DNA of 64,000 nt from Galbula dea (Eukaryota; Chordata; Aves; Piciformes; Galbulidae), in the NCBI GenBank assembly GCA_013399015.1, contig VWZX01010273.1, positions 3,195,944 to 3,259,943 of the forward strand, read 5' to 3'. Made by a program: the position numbers and the translations under genes. Under the pieces are notes generated by a model, which saw nothing but the letters and a program-made list of their open reading frames with translations, was not told where the DNA came from and did no database searches. Shown in pieces: positions 49,073 to 62,560 of this stretch (positions are counted from its first letter, which is position 1; every line of letters starts with the position of its first letter).

Positions 49073-52000
49073 TGTCAACGAACATTAGAGAACCATAAGT
49101 CTTATTGAGGACCATGGAGAAAGAAATGCATGCATGAGTGTCAGTATCAGTATCAGAATTTCTGCTGAATGCATACAGTTTGAATATATCCAGATTTATG
49201 TGACTCAGAGTGATGTGTTTCAGTGGGACTAAGTTACAAGGAAGTTTAAAACAGCGCTTGAGTTCCTGAGACACACAATCAGAACATAGTGGTCAAATGT
49301 TCTTTCTTTGTGCCCAAAGAGTCACTGATTAAATTTTATGATCAATAGACCCAACAAGAATAGTTTTGGTGTGTAAGCATATGTTAAGAATTCCTATAGT
49401 GGGATATGTGAAATGATTCGCAGTATGGTACGATCTAGTGTAGCTGGTAAGTCCAGAGAAACTTTCTAACAATCTGGAAGAATCTTTTTTCTACCAGTTA
49501 CTAATACTGAATTTCTACCATTTGACATATACTACTGAATTTGAACTGGTATGTTAAATGTTTTAAATATAAACCCCCCCCCATAATGAGGTAAGTAAAC
49601 TGCTATCATATAGGTAGCATATATCTTGAGATATATTACCAATGTACTGTCTTGTCTCATCTGGCATAAGTCTGTCATGGACTTTTCTTTCTTGTACTAG
49701 TTCTAGTATCAACTGCAGTCAATACAACTTCCATAACCACTAGATTCCATCACAACATTCATTAAAATTCAGAAAGCCTCTCATCCACTTTTATCCAGCA
49801 GGCAATAATAGCCTTAAGCTCTGATATCCAGTAGGTAGAGAAATGTGGCTAATAAATTCCTGTTCTAGCTGTTCTCAACACCATCATAAATTATGGGAGG
49901 GTTTTGGGTCTTAAATGTATATTATAAACAAGATAGAAGAGGTTATGCAAGTCAAGCAACAGAAATGTTGTTGGCTGTAAAATCTTGGCACAGAAACATC
50001 CACGGGCTCCAGAGCCAGAGGGGCCATGACAACAGAGTCTGAAAAAATGTTTGAGCTATAAATTAACAGATTTAGGGGCCTAATAAATAGGTTGGAGGCC
50101 AAAGGGTTATCACACCAGCTGTATGAAAATTACTGATGGGCAGCTTCGTCTCTCAAATTCTTGATGGCTACATCAGACCTTACAGTGTTCCTATATCCAT
50201 ATACCTTCTTTCTGTGCATTGTTTTTCAGCATGCAAAATGTTTTACACTTTTACTCCCATTGCCCAATAAGAAAAGGTATTTAAAAAGACAGAAAAAAAA
50301 AAAGCAAAAAGCCCCACACTCAACTTAATGCCAAAGACAGTACTATGAAGTAATTGAGGAGAATGCACTAAAGCTCAAATTTGCAATAAACAGAAAAATT
50401 GAGATGTCTGAAATTTACTGAAAGCAACAAAGGAAAAAAGGCCAAAATTAAAGGGTTCTATGAAAAATCAATGAGCATGTGTCTGTGTGAGTTAATCTCT
50501 GCCTGTGTACATCCTTTGAGAAAACCTGCCTCCGGGCACAAAAAAATAGCAGCATTTGTTTCAGGGAAGTAAGAAAATATTTTCCATTTAAAAATTCATC
50601 AGGAAAAAATAATAGAACATTATATAACCAGATAATTTTTGGAAAGTATTGATAATTTACTGGTTGTTTACTTTTCCATACTGGCTGAATTTTGCTCACT
50701 GAAGATCTATTAAAAATGTGTAGTTCATATTAATTTGCTTTAGTGATCACAACTATTTTCCCTATTCTTTATATTGCATGTCAATGAAGATGAGTAATTC
50801 ACTTGTAAATATGTTCCCAGAAATGAGTTCTGTTGAAAATTGAGATAACACAGAATAATATTTTGCACTACTCGATGATGATCTCAGCATTTTCAGAACT
50901 ATTAATTCTTTGTTTTTCCCTCCACAACTGCGTTGCTGTCTCTCTGGTGAGATAAGGAGAATATTACACAGCATAGAGATTAAGAGCAAAAACTGAGAAA
51001 AGAGCTTCTTCTCGTCGGCTCTTTGCCTTAGAACCACTTTTCCATCTAATTTAACATTCACCTGCATCACTAACTGCAGGACTTTGCGACCCTCTGTGTC
51101 TCATTGTATTTGTTTTCATGTTATCTCAAAAGAAGAAGGTATACATTGGCAAATTTTATGTCAGTCACTGTAAACTTCATGGTGGCTAGGCAGGAGCCTG
51201 TGCAAAACATGACCACTGAGGAGGCTGGCATTGTGACAAACTGTTATGGTCGTACACAGTCTTCTGGGGAAATGAATGCAAGAGCAGGTGTGCTTTTGAA
51301 ACACTTAAAAACTCATAAGGCTAATTCTGTGGGTGACTGGAGGAAAGCGAACAGTGGTTTTGTCTCTGTGTGTTTGTCAGTGTGTCACAGAAAATGGGTT
51401 AATTAAATTATAATACTGTTCAGGCAAGTTGGGTTTCTTAGATGCCATAGAAGAGATTGGTAACAAATCGCTATTAGAAGAATTGCTGTTAAAATAATTA
51501 GGTTGATGTGGAAAGCTGACAGTAAGGGGACATAAGGCCCCCAAAGGCTGTGTGAGGAAAAGCTTAGGAGCTTCTGCAGGTGTCCATCTGAACAGAGCTA
51601 AGAGAAATTGAATCTGGAATTGGGGGCAGGAAACAAGGTCTGGGGTTCAATGTGTTTTCTGAGTATTTTGCAGAAAAATGTTAACAGCTGGTGGCTTTTA
51701 GAAGACTCCTTGAGATCAGGTGGAAGGCAATAATCTTTGTAGGGAGGATATGGCAGAAACATATATGTGCTGAAAAACTGTCAAGTACTGTAAGACTTAG
51801 AATCTAATGTCCTAATTTCACTCTCCATTACTTACTTGTACATGTAATTAGTAGAAGTTTCTACATTTTTCATTATCCAGTATTAGGAGGATCTGCCATG
51901 TTAAGAAAAGCTGAACAATTATTCAGTAACTCAGGAACAGTTTATGGAATTTTTCTGGTTATTTCATACGTAAAAGAGTAATCAAAAAAATATTTTTCCA

Positions 52001-53280
52001 GGAACAATACAAATGCAGTAGCAACTCATATCAACACTATATTGTGTGGCAGACAAATGTAGAGACACCTTTACTACAACTGCTGAATATGTTGGAGTTA
52101 AAAACTTTAGTAAACTATTTTCTTCAGTTTTTCATACATTCAGAGCTATGACTTGGCAGTTTACATGTCTGAGGATGTCCACAGTGATAATGTTAGTTAG
52201 CACTGAATAAAGCTAAAATCTTCTTGATGTCTTTCTTGTATGTGGTTGCCAGTGTTTTCTTCAGTCTAAAAAAAAATTCCGTAATTAAGAAATAAATTTT
52301 AAATTCTACTGGTATACTTTTTTTGGGTCCCCTACTCTTCAAAACTATGGAATTGTTGAATAGTGTTTTTAAATGATTGTAAGTATCTCCCTCTGTCTTT
52401 TAAAAGAAATGCTAATAGAGAAATAATTGAAAATAAGTAACACTATAGTAGATGTTACAATAGTCCTTTAAAATTCCTATCAGTGATGTATTTATTTCTT
52501 TATTGCTCTGCTTCTAAGCTTTCAGGATTCAGAGGGTAGAATTATGCACTAACAATGCTCAAGGGGCCCCTATTAGTCTTTGATTATGATCTTTTCTGGG
52601 TCAGATTAATAATTCATATGGTATTTCTCTGTAAAAGAGATATGTTGCTTGTCACCTCCTGTCATCTTTTTAAGGTTTCTTTCAGCTCTCTAGCAGGACT
52701 GATGCCAGATAAGTTCATTTGAGGATTAAACTTCAGGAAAAGGATAATTACTGGGTTATATGAACAAGCACCAAGAAAAAAGCATTCTGAACTTGGATGT
52801 GTGTTCTGTGTCTTTTTAGACAGTGGAGCCACTTCTTACAGAAAATGATGGAAGATCCATTACACAAGGCACTTAAAATGCAATTGATACCTCCTGATGG
52901 GAAAAAAAAAATCACAGTGGGAAATAATTTTGCTCTGTGAAAGTGCTGTAGATACAAATAAATTTTGCAACGGTTTTGAGGGAAGTGATACATTTCTCAT
53001 GCATCCTTTGACTGTTTCCTTTAGGCCATTTCATTATTCTTAACATTTTGTTCATGTTCTTTGGGATAAAAAAGTTATTTGGTGAAGATATTACATGTAT
53101 TAGATTTTTAAAAATCATCTTTGATTTAAGAGAAAAATTGAGTACCTCAATTTTTAACCTAGTGAGGAAATTAATTTTTAGGAGAGAGATTCAGTCGTTT
53201 CATAAACATGGGTTTGAATTGAAAAATTCAGAGCAGAAGGCAAAACTCAGGAATTTTATTAGCTTTACTTTATGTCACAG

Positions 53281-53365
53281 GGGCTTTGGGGTTTGGTTTT
53301 TGGTTGGTTTTGATGTTTGTTTTGTTGTGGTGGTAGTGGGTTTTTTGGTTTGTTTTTTTTTCAGT
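53281..53365 (+). repeat. T/G-rich low-complexity tract
   Basis: The stretch is built from TTTGG, GGTTTTTGG, TGTTTTG and GGTGGTAGTGGG units with almost no A or C. It sits about 100 bases left of the CR1 insertion at 53470. Confidence 0.75.
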
Positions 53366-53469
53366 TACACTCAGTTTGCTTGTAGTACTTAGGACACAGA
53401 TAGGGTTATTTTCTATCCCTTTGCCTGTTGCCTTCTTTCATAAGAAAAAGAGACAAAAACAATATACCA

Positions 53470-54178
53470 GTTGGGGAATGTGAGGCTGGAAAGCAGCACT
53501 GTAGAGAGGGATCTGGGTAGATAATAGGTTGAATATGAGTCAGCAGTGTGCACTGGCAGCTACGAGGGCCAATAGGATTCTGGGGTGCATCAAGCACTCC
53601 ATTGCTAGCCGATCGAGGGAGGTGCTGGTCCCACTCTACTTGGCTCTGGTGTGGCCTCACCTGGAGTACTGTGTGCAGTTTTGGGTGCCACAGTACAAGA
53701 AGGACATGAGGTTGTTGGGGAGTGTCCAGAGGAGAGCCAGAAGGATGGTGAAGGGAATGGAGGGGAAGTCTTATGTGGAAAGGCTGAAAGCACTTGGTCT
53801 GTTCAGCCTGGAGAAAAGGAGACTTAGGGGAGACCTCATAGCTGTCTATGACTTCCTCACCAGGGAGGGAGGGATGGGTGCTGACCTCTTCTCTCTGGTG
53901 GATAGCGACAGGACGCAGGGGAACAGCTTGAAGCTGTGCCGGGGGAAATTTAGATTGAATATTCATAGGAGCTTCTTTATCCAGAGGGTGGTGGAGCATT
54001 GGAACAGGCTCCCTAGGGAGGCTGTCATGGCCCCTACTCTCACGGAATTTAAGAATCATTTGGACAAGGCACTTAGGCACATGGTGTGACTATGGAGTTT
54101 TCCTGTGCCTAAACATGAGTTGGACTAGATGATCCTAATGGGTCCCTTCCAACTCTGGCTATTCTGTGATTCTGTGAA
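53470..54178 (+). mobile_element. CR1 LINE, C-terminal reverse-transcriptase ORF plus complete 3' end
   Basis: This is the longest transposon in the window, in plus orientation. The open frame at 53529-54089 encodes 186 residues with the hallmark C-terminal part of the CR1 ORF2 protein, in order: NMSQQCALAATRANRILGCI, SREVLVPLYLALVWPHLEYC, VQRRARRMVKGMEGKSY, LGLFSLEKRRLRGDLIA, SDRTQGN and VVEHWNRLPREAV. After the stop come GAGTTGGACTAGATGATCCT, GGTCCCTTCCAACTCTGGC and ATTCTGTGATTCTGTGAAG, the CR1 3' end. The catalytic reverse-transcriptase core and the endonuclease are missing because of 5' truncation, so the copy cannot move by itself. The intact frame suggests a fairly young insertion. Confidence 0.96.
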
Positions 54179-55082
54179 GGTAGCTAAATCTGTGACGGTG
54201 TGTGTTTTCTTCAGAAAATACCCTGAGATGGAGTTGGAACCTGGGGTCAACTAAATCTGTTACGAATAGATGGTTACATGAAAAGCAGTAAATATGTGAA
54301 GAAGCATTTAGAAGAGGGATACACAAGCCCTTCTCAGCTGGCAGTCTGTTATGACAAACCTAAAGAGAAGCATGAATAGCAGTAAGCTATTTTCCAGATG
54401 GTGGCTTAGAAGTATGACTGTCATTCAAGGGGAAGGATTAAAGCTTTCAGAGCAGGATTTTCTTACTGATGTGTTAAGTTCCCACAGCGCATGTAAATTC
54501 CCATGTTTTTTCCAGTGAGCATTGTCATGCATCATCAGGAAACTTGACTTCAGCAGAAATATGGAGGAATAATTTTTGAGGAGGCTACAGATGAAGAATT
54601 AATTTACAGAGTTCCCCATCTACATGTTATGAATCAATTTATTGAACAAGCCTCTCATCTTTTAGATTGACTGTCACCAAATCTAGCCATTGTCTTTACA
54701 TGATTTAAGATCAGGCCTGCTGGTAAGTTAGCAGGCTATGTAATAACTGTTTATGTCTTTATCAGCTATGATTTACATTGTCGTCTTATTAATAACCTTA
54801 TTTTAAAGAATCAGTTTGGTGAAATTTTTGTTTGTACTTATCTGACAGTCACTGTTAGCCAAATTAGGATAGTGGTATAGCTGGTGCCCTAGTTCAGAAG
54901 GTTTCTCTGGTTTTAAACTTTTGCTGGTGATAGTCAAACAATGGATATCCTTTGTGAGAGAACAGAATTTTATTTCTAATTCTAAAGACTCACATTTAAA
55001 ACCATGGCTTGTTATGTTCTAATATCCTTTCTTAGATTTCTTGTCTGAAAATGTACAAATAAATGAAACTGAAGAAATGTGA

Positions 55083-55198
55083 GGCTAGACAAGGTTCTGA
55101 GCAACCTGATCTAGTTGGGGATGTCCCTGCTCACTATAGGGGGGTTGGACTAGATGACCTCTGGTGGTCCCTTCCAACCCAAATGATTCTATGATGCT
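55083..55198 (+). mobile_element. CR1 LINE, 3' end fragment
   Basis: The sequence runs from GGCTAGACAAGGTTCTGAGC through CTGATCTAGTTGGGGATGTC and GGGTTGGACTAGATGACCTC to TTCCAACCCAAATGATTCTA. This is the typical CR1 3' UTR in plus orientation, truncated at its 5' end. Confidence 0.95.
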
Positions 55199-56122
55199 GT
55201 ATCCACTGTTTGTGCTTTCATGTGCCATTTTCAGGTTTCTGATAAGCAGATGCACAACCTGGTGAATATGAAAGAGCTGGAGATACTGTTAGACTCCTTG
55301 AGACACAACGATTCTTCTTATGTGCTTGTTTCAATAAATGCACCAGGTTTGGTTTCTCACCCATGTTAGTTTTCCACCACTGATTTTTACTTGCAATTTT
55401 TTGTAGCTCATATATAGACAATTTGTTGGGCTTAAGTGTATTTTGAGGCTTTAGCTTTCATTTGTTTCATTAGCATTTCCTGCCAATAGAACAGATTTTT
55501 GAAAGAATTTTGAAGAACAGTTTTTAAAAGAAGCTGAAGCTGATAACAATGCTGCCATAAGACAGATACTTATGGTAGCAAATGCTGCCAGCTTGTTTCT
55601 GTCCAAGTAGTTCTGTGTTAAAATCATAGCAGACCTGCTTTGTTGTGGTCAAGGCAATCCTATTATAATATTCTATAGATCTTTCTGTGCAGAAGCAGCT
55701 CTTTGTACACATGTCACTGATAGGCACAACATTTACATATTTTATTTTTTTATATATACTTAGCTGCTAAACACTAGATGTATTATGCTGGAAGTAGTAA
55801 AGTGTTGGAAGACTTATTCTTCTGCACGCATTTTTAACAATCCCCATGTATATGACCAAAACTTCTAGTTTAGCTTCAGCAATAAGTGAATTACATCTGG
55901 TAGCTCCTAAGCAGAAGAGAAGATCTGAGAAAAGCATATCCCTAACTTTCAAAGTTAGTCTGACAATGTAGCTTGTTAGTGAGTACTGGTTTAAACTTAC
56001 TTTCTGTTATTTTTTTCCTCTCATATGTAAATGTGCTTGTGTACTTCTGCTTTTGGGTGCAGCTGACAGGGTATCAGAAATTCCAACTAGATAGTTAACA
56101 TTGCACATGTTAAAACAACAGT

Positions 56123-56170
56123 CATTAAGGTTGGAAAGGACCTCCTGAGATCACCTAGTCCAAGCTCTAT
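56123..56170 (-). mobile_element. CR1 LINE, very short 3' end
   Basis: On the plus strand, ATTAAGGTTGGAAAGGACCT followed by GAGATCACCTAGTCCAAGC is the reverse complement of the CR1 3' terminal region. It is only about 50 bases long and diverged. Confidence 0.8.
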
Positions 56171-56374
56171 TAAAAAAAAAATGTACTAAATTTTCTAAGT
56201 GCGAAAATTGCAAACATTTCTAAAGAATAAAGTTTACAGACGCTTTGACAGAACTTATGTTCTTCCGTTGCCCTTTGTTGTACCCTTTTGAACAAAGATT
56301 GTGATTCACAGACTGAAAATTAGGAAACAGCAATTTTTCAGGTAATATTTGAGTCAGTGTGGAACACTTTCCTT

Positions 56375-56419
56375 CCCCCCCCCCCCCCCCCACCCCTCCC
56401 ANNNNNNNNNNNNCCCCCC
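56375..56419. repeat. C homopolymer with a 12-base sequence gap
   Basis: Seventeen consecutive C (56375-56391) are followed by ACCCCTCCCA, twelve N (56402-56413) and six more C. The minus strand is a run of G that can form a G-quadruplex. The gap is an assembly or sequencing failure at this tract, and its true length is unknown. Confidence 0.95.
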
Positions 56420-59389
56420 GGAGCAGTTTATTTAAAGGAAACATTAGTTTGCATGGTTTCAAAATCAGAAGTGATTGAGGAGTGAAAAGGAGACTTCCGT
56501 GATAATTAGGTGTATTTTTCAGTCTAGTGTTAAAAAGTCAAAGCTGAAGTTTTCCCTTATACAAATTCAATTTAAAATATCAGAATGAAAACTACTCCTC
56601 TATAGTTATTACTTTTGAACACACTGTAATATGTATTGGTTGAAAAAAATATATAGAGAGCAAATAATTATTTCAGCAGATCACTACATTGCTGAAACTC
56701 CAAAAGGTTCAAATTAAAGTGTCTGAAAGCCATCCTGTACGCTAATCGTGTTTCTTCAAGCCCCACAGCAACTCATGATGTCTCCATAGCAACTGTTCTT
56801 TAGTTTTTTATTTATAAAAATGTTTATGCTTCATACTGCACATATTATCAGGTATAAGGAAATCCTAATACTGAAGAAGTTTAGTAACAGCTTTTCCTTC
56901 AGCAGTATTTCCCATAGTGCAGATGTTACAGTTGTGATTTTTTATCTTAACTAGATTTTAAGAATCAAGTGATGATGACATTTTAATTCTGCATTGCATA
57001 ATATTGATTTGATAACAACGAAAATGATGTCATAGTTTCTCTTCATTATTGTAGTGGCAATTCAGCAGATTCTAACTGCCCTTCATTTGTGTGCAATTTT
57101 CATGTTAGTTTGTGCAGAGGTATCACAGCTGTGACAGTGATTGACATCAATACCAAATCAGAGCATGACCAACCATATTTCTTTTTTTGTTTTTCAATCC
57201 ATATCATATGATTGGTACCTGGTTATTTCACTGACCATAAACTGGTGGAGAATTAGAACTGATCTACTGAAATTGAAAAGAGAACCCGAGTTGTTGAGAG
57301 TGAGCAAGAACCTGCAATATCTCTTGATGTTCAGGTTGGTATATTCAGGAAGTGAACTCTTTTTTTTTTTTTCTTTCAGAGGCTTTAATTTAAATTTTGT
57401 GTGAGTAAATCTCCACATAATGACAGGCTTAAATGTAAGCATTTATTTAGATGCTTTACCAAATTGAGATGTCCTCTCAGTGTCCCATTCTGCCTTCTTC
57501 ACCCTCTCCCTGAGAAATATGAGACCAGTGATGACTAATAGATGCATCAGATGCATCTTAATTTTGAAGAACATTTCCTATTGTTTAAATTAATTTTTAA
57601 TAAATCAGAAAACAGCAAAACTCCTATGTGACCTTGACCAAAAATAACACACTTCAGATACTTAATGTAGAGGAAGCAGTTCTCAAGCAGCTTAGAGAGT
57701 ATAAGTTGTTGGGCCAGAGTAATCATCCAGTAATTATCACATCTATAAGAAATTTGCAATTAGTTTTTATGGAAAATATACAAACAACACCTTTCACCCA
57801 ACTGTGTAATTGTAATAATTAATTTATCAGTAGCAGCCTGATGGTAAAGAACTGCCAGTCTATCTTCTTGCTTGTACTAATAAGAAATTTTGGACTCCTG
57901 TGTTAGACATAGAGAAGTGTAGTGGAAAACAGAACTAGACATGCATTGTCTTTACCTGAATGCCAGCTGATTGCAATACTTCTGAAGCAGCTGAACAACT
58001 TGACTGTGGTTTTTATTTGTACATATAGCACAGTTACTGATGTGTACATTTCCATGAAAATGAACACAAAGTAGTTGTTAAATGATTGACAGGAGAGCAA
58101 GGTATTCTCTTACAACATGTTTTTTGGAGTTTTTTTAAATTTATTTTTCTCATAGTAGTAATAACCAAGAACATGCTATAAAGTATACCATTCATAATGA
58201 CATTGCTTTTTCTAAAACCTAGAAGCAATAGACTTGGTGGAATTTACTTAATGTTGCCATATAATATCTAACATCACCAAAGAGATGAGCTGTAATGATC
58301 TAGGAATATTACAAGTATATAATAAAGAATACTGCCTGCTTGAGACTGTCAGGTGGTCTATTTAATCTTCTCATGATTTGTTCATATGCCTTATCTGTTA
58401 TACATGATATTTCTTATATTTGACATCTTAATCTCTAAAGTTTTCCTGTAGGTTAGAAGCATTCAGAGCTAAGGCTTCAGCTTCTGGTTTTATCAAAAAA
58501 ATAAAGCATACTCTGCATTAGGAGGTTTTGGGCCTCCTAGAGAAGCCTGAAGAGTAGAGGTGAATTGCACGTTATTTATCAGATGGGTAACTGTAGAACT
58601 CATACTACTAACTATACACCTCCTAAAGACTCATCTCTGCAGACAGAAAACTTAGTGGAAAAAATCTGTCTGCTTTTTGATGCATTCTCAGTGCTCCTGT
58701 GTCACAAGATAGCAACAGAGAATCTCCCTTCAGAACTAATAGTAAAATCTATTTCAGATAATTTTAGCAATCCTAATGGATTCTGTACCTATAGAAATGA
58801 TGGCATTTGTCCCTTATATTTCACAGGATATTGCCAAAAAGAAAGATAAAATGGAAATGTATAAAACAGAAATTAAAACGAAAAGTATTCAAGAATGCAT
58901 AATCCACTCCTAATAGCAATTTTGACCCCTTTGGTGAAAGTCCAGCCTCAGAAACACAAACATTGACTTCAGTAAGCATTTTGAGCATGGCTTTTATATT
59001 GTGTTGAGCCCTTCAGGCTTAATTTGAAATGAATAGTTGAATAGTCGCTGGAACTCTCTTAAGTAATATTTGTATCATGTAAGATATTCCAAGTTAGGAA
59101 TTTAGATACCAATTAAAATACGAATGTGCAGAGCACAGGGAGCAATGACTGGCCAATAATCTAAATAGAAAATGATGGGATTTGGGTTAGAGAGAATGAA
59201 TAAATTAAAATGATCCTGAACAAGAAAGTAATGCATTTTTCCCAAGCAGGAATGTACATGGAATAGAAAAAGACATTTGGTAATATTAGTAGTCTGGAGG
59301 TCTTTATATATCTTGCCTACAGCCCAGGGCTCATCTTTAGAAGAAATACAATCTGCAGATGTAAAATTAAAGCCTATTTAAAACTGGTG

Positions 59390-59475
59390 GGGTTTTTTTG
59401 TGTGGGTTTTCTTTTGTGTGCTTTTTTGTTGTTGTTGTTGTTTGTTTCTTTGGGGTTTTTTTGTTTGTTTTTTAA
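59390..59475 (+). repeat. T/G-rich tract with (TTG)n core
   Basis: Contains TTGTTGTTGTTGTTG flanked by GGGTTTTTTTGTG and GGGGTTTTTTTG. It is low-complexity sequence of the same kind as the other T/G tracts in the window. Confidence 0.8.
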
Positions 59476-62314
59476 TGAGGGCAGAACATGCAGCCATTGT
59501 TTGCATGAAAAATGTGCTAAAACTTGGACTAAAATATTTTAATGAGTCACTGAGGGACTGTACTAATGCCTTCATCTGTTAGATTATATGCAAAACAAAG
59601 GACTCTATCACTGAGGCTCAGTGCTCTGAAACACAATGTGAATCTCTAACAGGGACTGTTCTCCACAATTAGGAAGCAGCAATGGCTTTTTGAAGATAGA
59701 GACTCTATGTGAATCTACACTGAAGACCTTCTAGCAAAGATAATGGAAATTTTCTTTCAGAAACTAGATGGAGTCAGTAGCACTTCATGGTTTTTCAGTT
59801 CCTCAGCAGCTGGTCAGAAGGTCTCAAAAAACTTAAATATGAAAGAAGCACTCCAATTCTGTCATTTCAGAGGGCTTGGCTTGCCATTTCAGCAAGGTTC
59901 CAGCACAGCCTGTGAACACCACAGAGTCTGCCATGAGACCTCCATGCCCACTGGATACTTTATAAGTATGCAAAACCCCCCCCCAAAGTTTGTTAGAGAG
60001 TCACAAATTCAAAAATCATTGATCATATGAAAATCACATGAAAATCACTTGAAGTCTAGACGTAACTGAAATGGATGGGTTAATGTACTCTCTGATTTCT
60101 GAATAATCCTATTTCTTCAGATACCCTTCTCAGAAACTAAGTAAAAGCTGAAATACTCAGTGTCTTCTTTCTACTTTGACTTTAAGGAAAAATGATGAAT
60201 ACATAACATTGATGAAAAAAAATTGTTATATTTTGTGTCACTAATAATCAGAATGGATTTAAAGTCATGAAGCAGGCATTTGGATGGAATTTAGGTTCCT
60301 AAATCCAAAGCTGCAGTTTTGAATACTTTTGCTTTATTAAAATATTTATGTGATGTTTGTAAAAGCATTAGATCTGTGAGATACCAAGGTTTTAAGTGAC
60401 TTGCCAAAATGATATGTGAAGAATCAGTGGCTGAAGAAGATGTGGATGTGGAGTTGTATTTTATGAAATAAGACAATGAAAAAAATACAGAAACAGCATT
60501 GGACCAATAATCTTCATTTACATGGTAATTTTTAAGGCTTAGAACTTCAAACACATTCATATGGATTTGTATGAATGAGCCATGCCAAATTCATCCTCTA
60601 CAGGTATTGTTCTGGGGCACCTTTTCTGATGCAGTGGGCAGGAACAAGGGCAACATTACTTCTTGTTGAGAAGATGAAAGGAAAATGGCTGATCCTTTGA
60701 AATACACTTTGCTAGAGAAGAAATGATTAGTGAGACAGATTTTGAATAAATTCTATGTGTCTGTAGGTGGAATACTCTTCTGATGGAAAATACACATACC
60801 CAGAGAAAACTTGCTATGTATGTGCAGCCAAAGGAGTTAGAGGGAGGCAGAGGAAGGGGGAAATTACTTGTAAAAAGATAAAAGAAGTAAGATTATATTG
60901 AACATAAGAATTAGACCTGCACAGGGCTTTTGTTAGTATTTCCCAGGATATGTCGTGTGTTTTTCATTTTATTGGCTTAAGGGAAATGGATTTAGCTTTT
61001 ATTTGATATTACATATTATGCTGGAATTTGTTCACCCAGTTCAGCAAAACCCACCTCTTTGTCTTTCAGAGGTGTAGTACAAGGCTTTTTTCAGAGCCAT
61101 GGTGAATGACATGAGGATGCATGGTGGAAGAAGGTCACCTTCATTGGCTTGATTTGTTCGTAATCCTTTAAACAATCAGTAGTGATGTCTATTGATTGTG
61201 ACACTAAGTTGAAAATAGATTTATTACAGATGTAATTAAAAAGATGACTTTAAAGAGAATTTGTTTATAGGATTCCTCAGCAAATAAAGGTTGTGATTAA
61301 TAGTTAAAGGTAGACCAAAGGAAATATTGCAAAGCCCTGAGGTCTTTGTACTGCTAACAGAAACAAAGGTTTCTCACAGCTTTCCCACCAGCTTCAAGGC
61401 ACTCAGAGTGGTGTAATGGCTTTAAAGGCCCATCCTCCGTCTAATGTAGTCTGGTGGTTCTTTCTACAAGTTCCTCAAAAGGAAGCATTCTGTTCTCCAT
61501 TGACTCCCTGTAGAGTGTCCCTGGCATTATATTGTTTTTGAGCTGTCACATTTGGCACAGAAATTGTGTCAGTAGGTGGAAGAAGACCAAGAAAAAATTA
61601 AGCATACCTTTTATGCTATTCAAATATATACCAATCCTTTGAGTTTGCTGACACACAGCTCTGGGCAGCACAAAGATTACATGTTTTTCTGCTACCATTC
61701 AGAAATACTTAAAAGTACTTCTGTAGACTCTTGATTTTCTTCTTAATATTAGGTATATATAAGATTCATGTTTGGTACCTCTGAAAACTTTCTGTAGTGA
61801 TGATTGTGACCATGGGATGAAACAAAAAGTGGTTTCAGTATCCAAATCCTCAAATTATGTTTTGAGTGTTGTAAAATCACTGTCAAGTTGACAGCTTTGC
61901 CTCTCTGGTCTCATTTATTTTATCAAACCACAACATCTATGAAGAAAAATCGAATTAAAACATATCCAAAGTGTTTGTTGTCTTTCTGAGTAACAGATAT
62001 AACTTTAATATATTAAATACAAAATAGTAATAAATTACAATTGCACAATTTCTTACAGAGTTTTTATTAAGATCAAAACTTACTTGTTTATACTAGATTT
62101 ATATAAATAAATCACGGTACATTTTTACACGTGTTTAGAAGATTGTAATACATATTATAAAATTAAGATTTTTTTGTCCCTCAAACCATCACTGCAAAAG
62201 GAATCATGCATTATTTCTACTAAATGAACAAAATGCCCACCTAATTGAGAAAGCCTTGATAACAGGTATGGCTCTACTCTTCAAAATAAGACATGAAACA
62301 GAGACATCAGGACT

Positions 62315-62320
62315 TTTATT
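62315..62320 (-). terminator. AATAAA poly(A) signal downstream of the unassigned C-terminal exon
   Basis: On the minus strand this is AATAAAAGTCC followed by a GT/T-rich stretch (GATGTCTCTGTTTCATGTC), a plausible downstream element. It lies about 240 bases beyond the stop at 62561, the right distance for a short 3' UTR. Confidence 0.45.
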
Positions 62321-62493
62321 GAACAAGAAATAATATAGTACAATGTTCATGTGTTATTATAAACAAAAGTATACCAAAAACAACACACCTCTCTTCACGT
62401 ACCTTTGAATGGGTATTAAAAATGACAACTGGCCAGCATGCAACTGAGTAAAACATTCCAGTTTTACAATGTCTACATTTGAGCAAAAGAAGG

Positions 62494-62523
62494 AACTAAA
62501 AAACCCAGACAAACAAACAAACA
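62494..62523 (+). repeat. A/C-rich (CAAA)n low-complexity tract
   Basis: AAAAAACCCAGACAAACAAACAAAC-type sequence. It is simple repeat material in what would be the 3' UTR of the minus-strand exon at 62561. Confidence 0.75.
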
Positions 62524-62560
62524 GCCCAGAACCTTACAAGTCCTCAGGTCATCTTCCCCA

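Larger units (their letters stand above)
36761..62314. other. Long intergenic or intronic region
   Basis: About 25 kb of AT-rich DNA without a gene I can name. I looked on the minus strand for SYT9 C2-domain exons, expected from synteny, and found none. It contains CR1 pieces (46143-46191, 53470-54178, 55083-55198, 56123-56170), T/G-rich tracts (53281-53365, 59390-59475), a (TTCC)-type tract near 49046-49072, a 21-bp tandem pair at 48670-48711, and a C-rich sequence gap at 56375-56419. Open frames such as 37237-37455, 38635-39015, 40561-40746, 50762-51067 and 58565-58849 show no family resemblance and no splice or poly(A) context strong enough to call genes. Other parts show nothing recognisable. 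Confidence 0.55.

Noticed and set aside
50762..51070. A 102-codon minus-strand frame beginning MQVNVKLDGKVVLRQ.
   Set aside because: The first 30 residues look protein-like, but there is no similarity to a known family, no poly(A) signal placed convincingly, and the rest is low-quality Ser/Leu/Ile sequence.
53406..54080. A 224-codon minus-strand open frame rich in His, Pro and Leu.
   Set aside because: It is the antisense shadow of the CR1 reverse-transcriptase frame on the plus strand at 53529-54089.
57359..57403. Strong poly(T)-CTTTCAG acceptor followed within about 25 bases by a GTGAGT donor (plus strand), a possible microexon.
   Set aside because: No flanking exons or reading frame support it. 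Such pairs occur by chance in T-rich introns.
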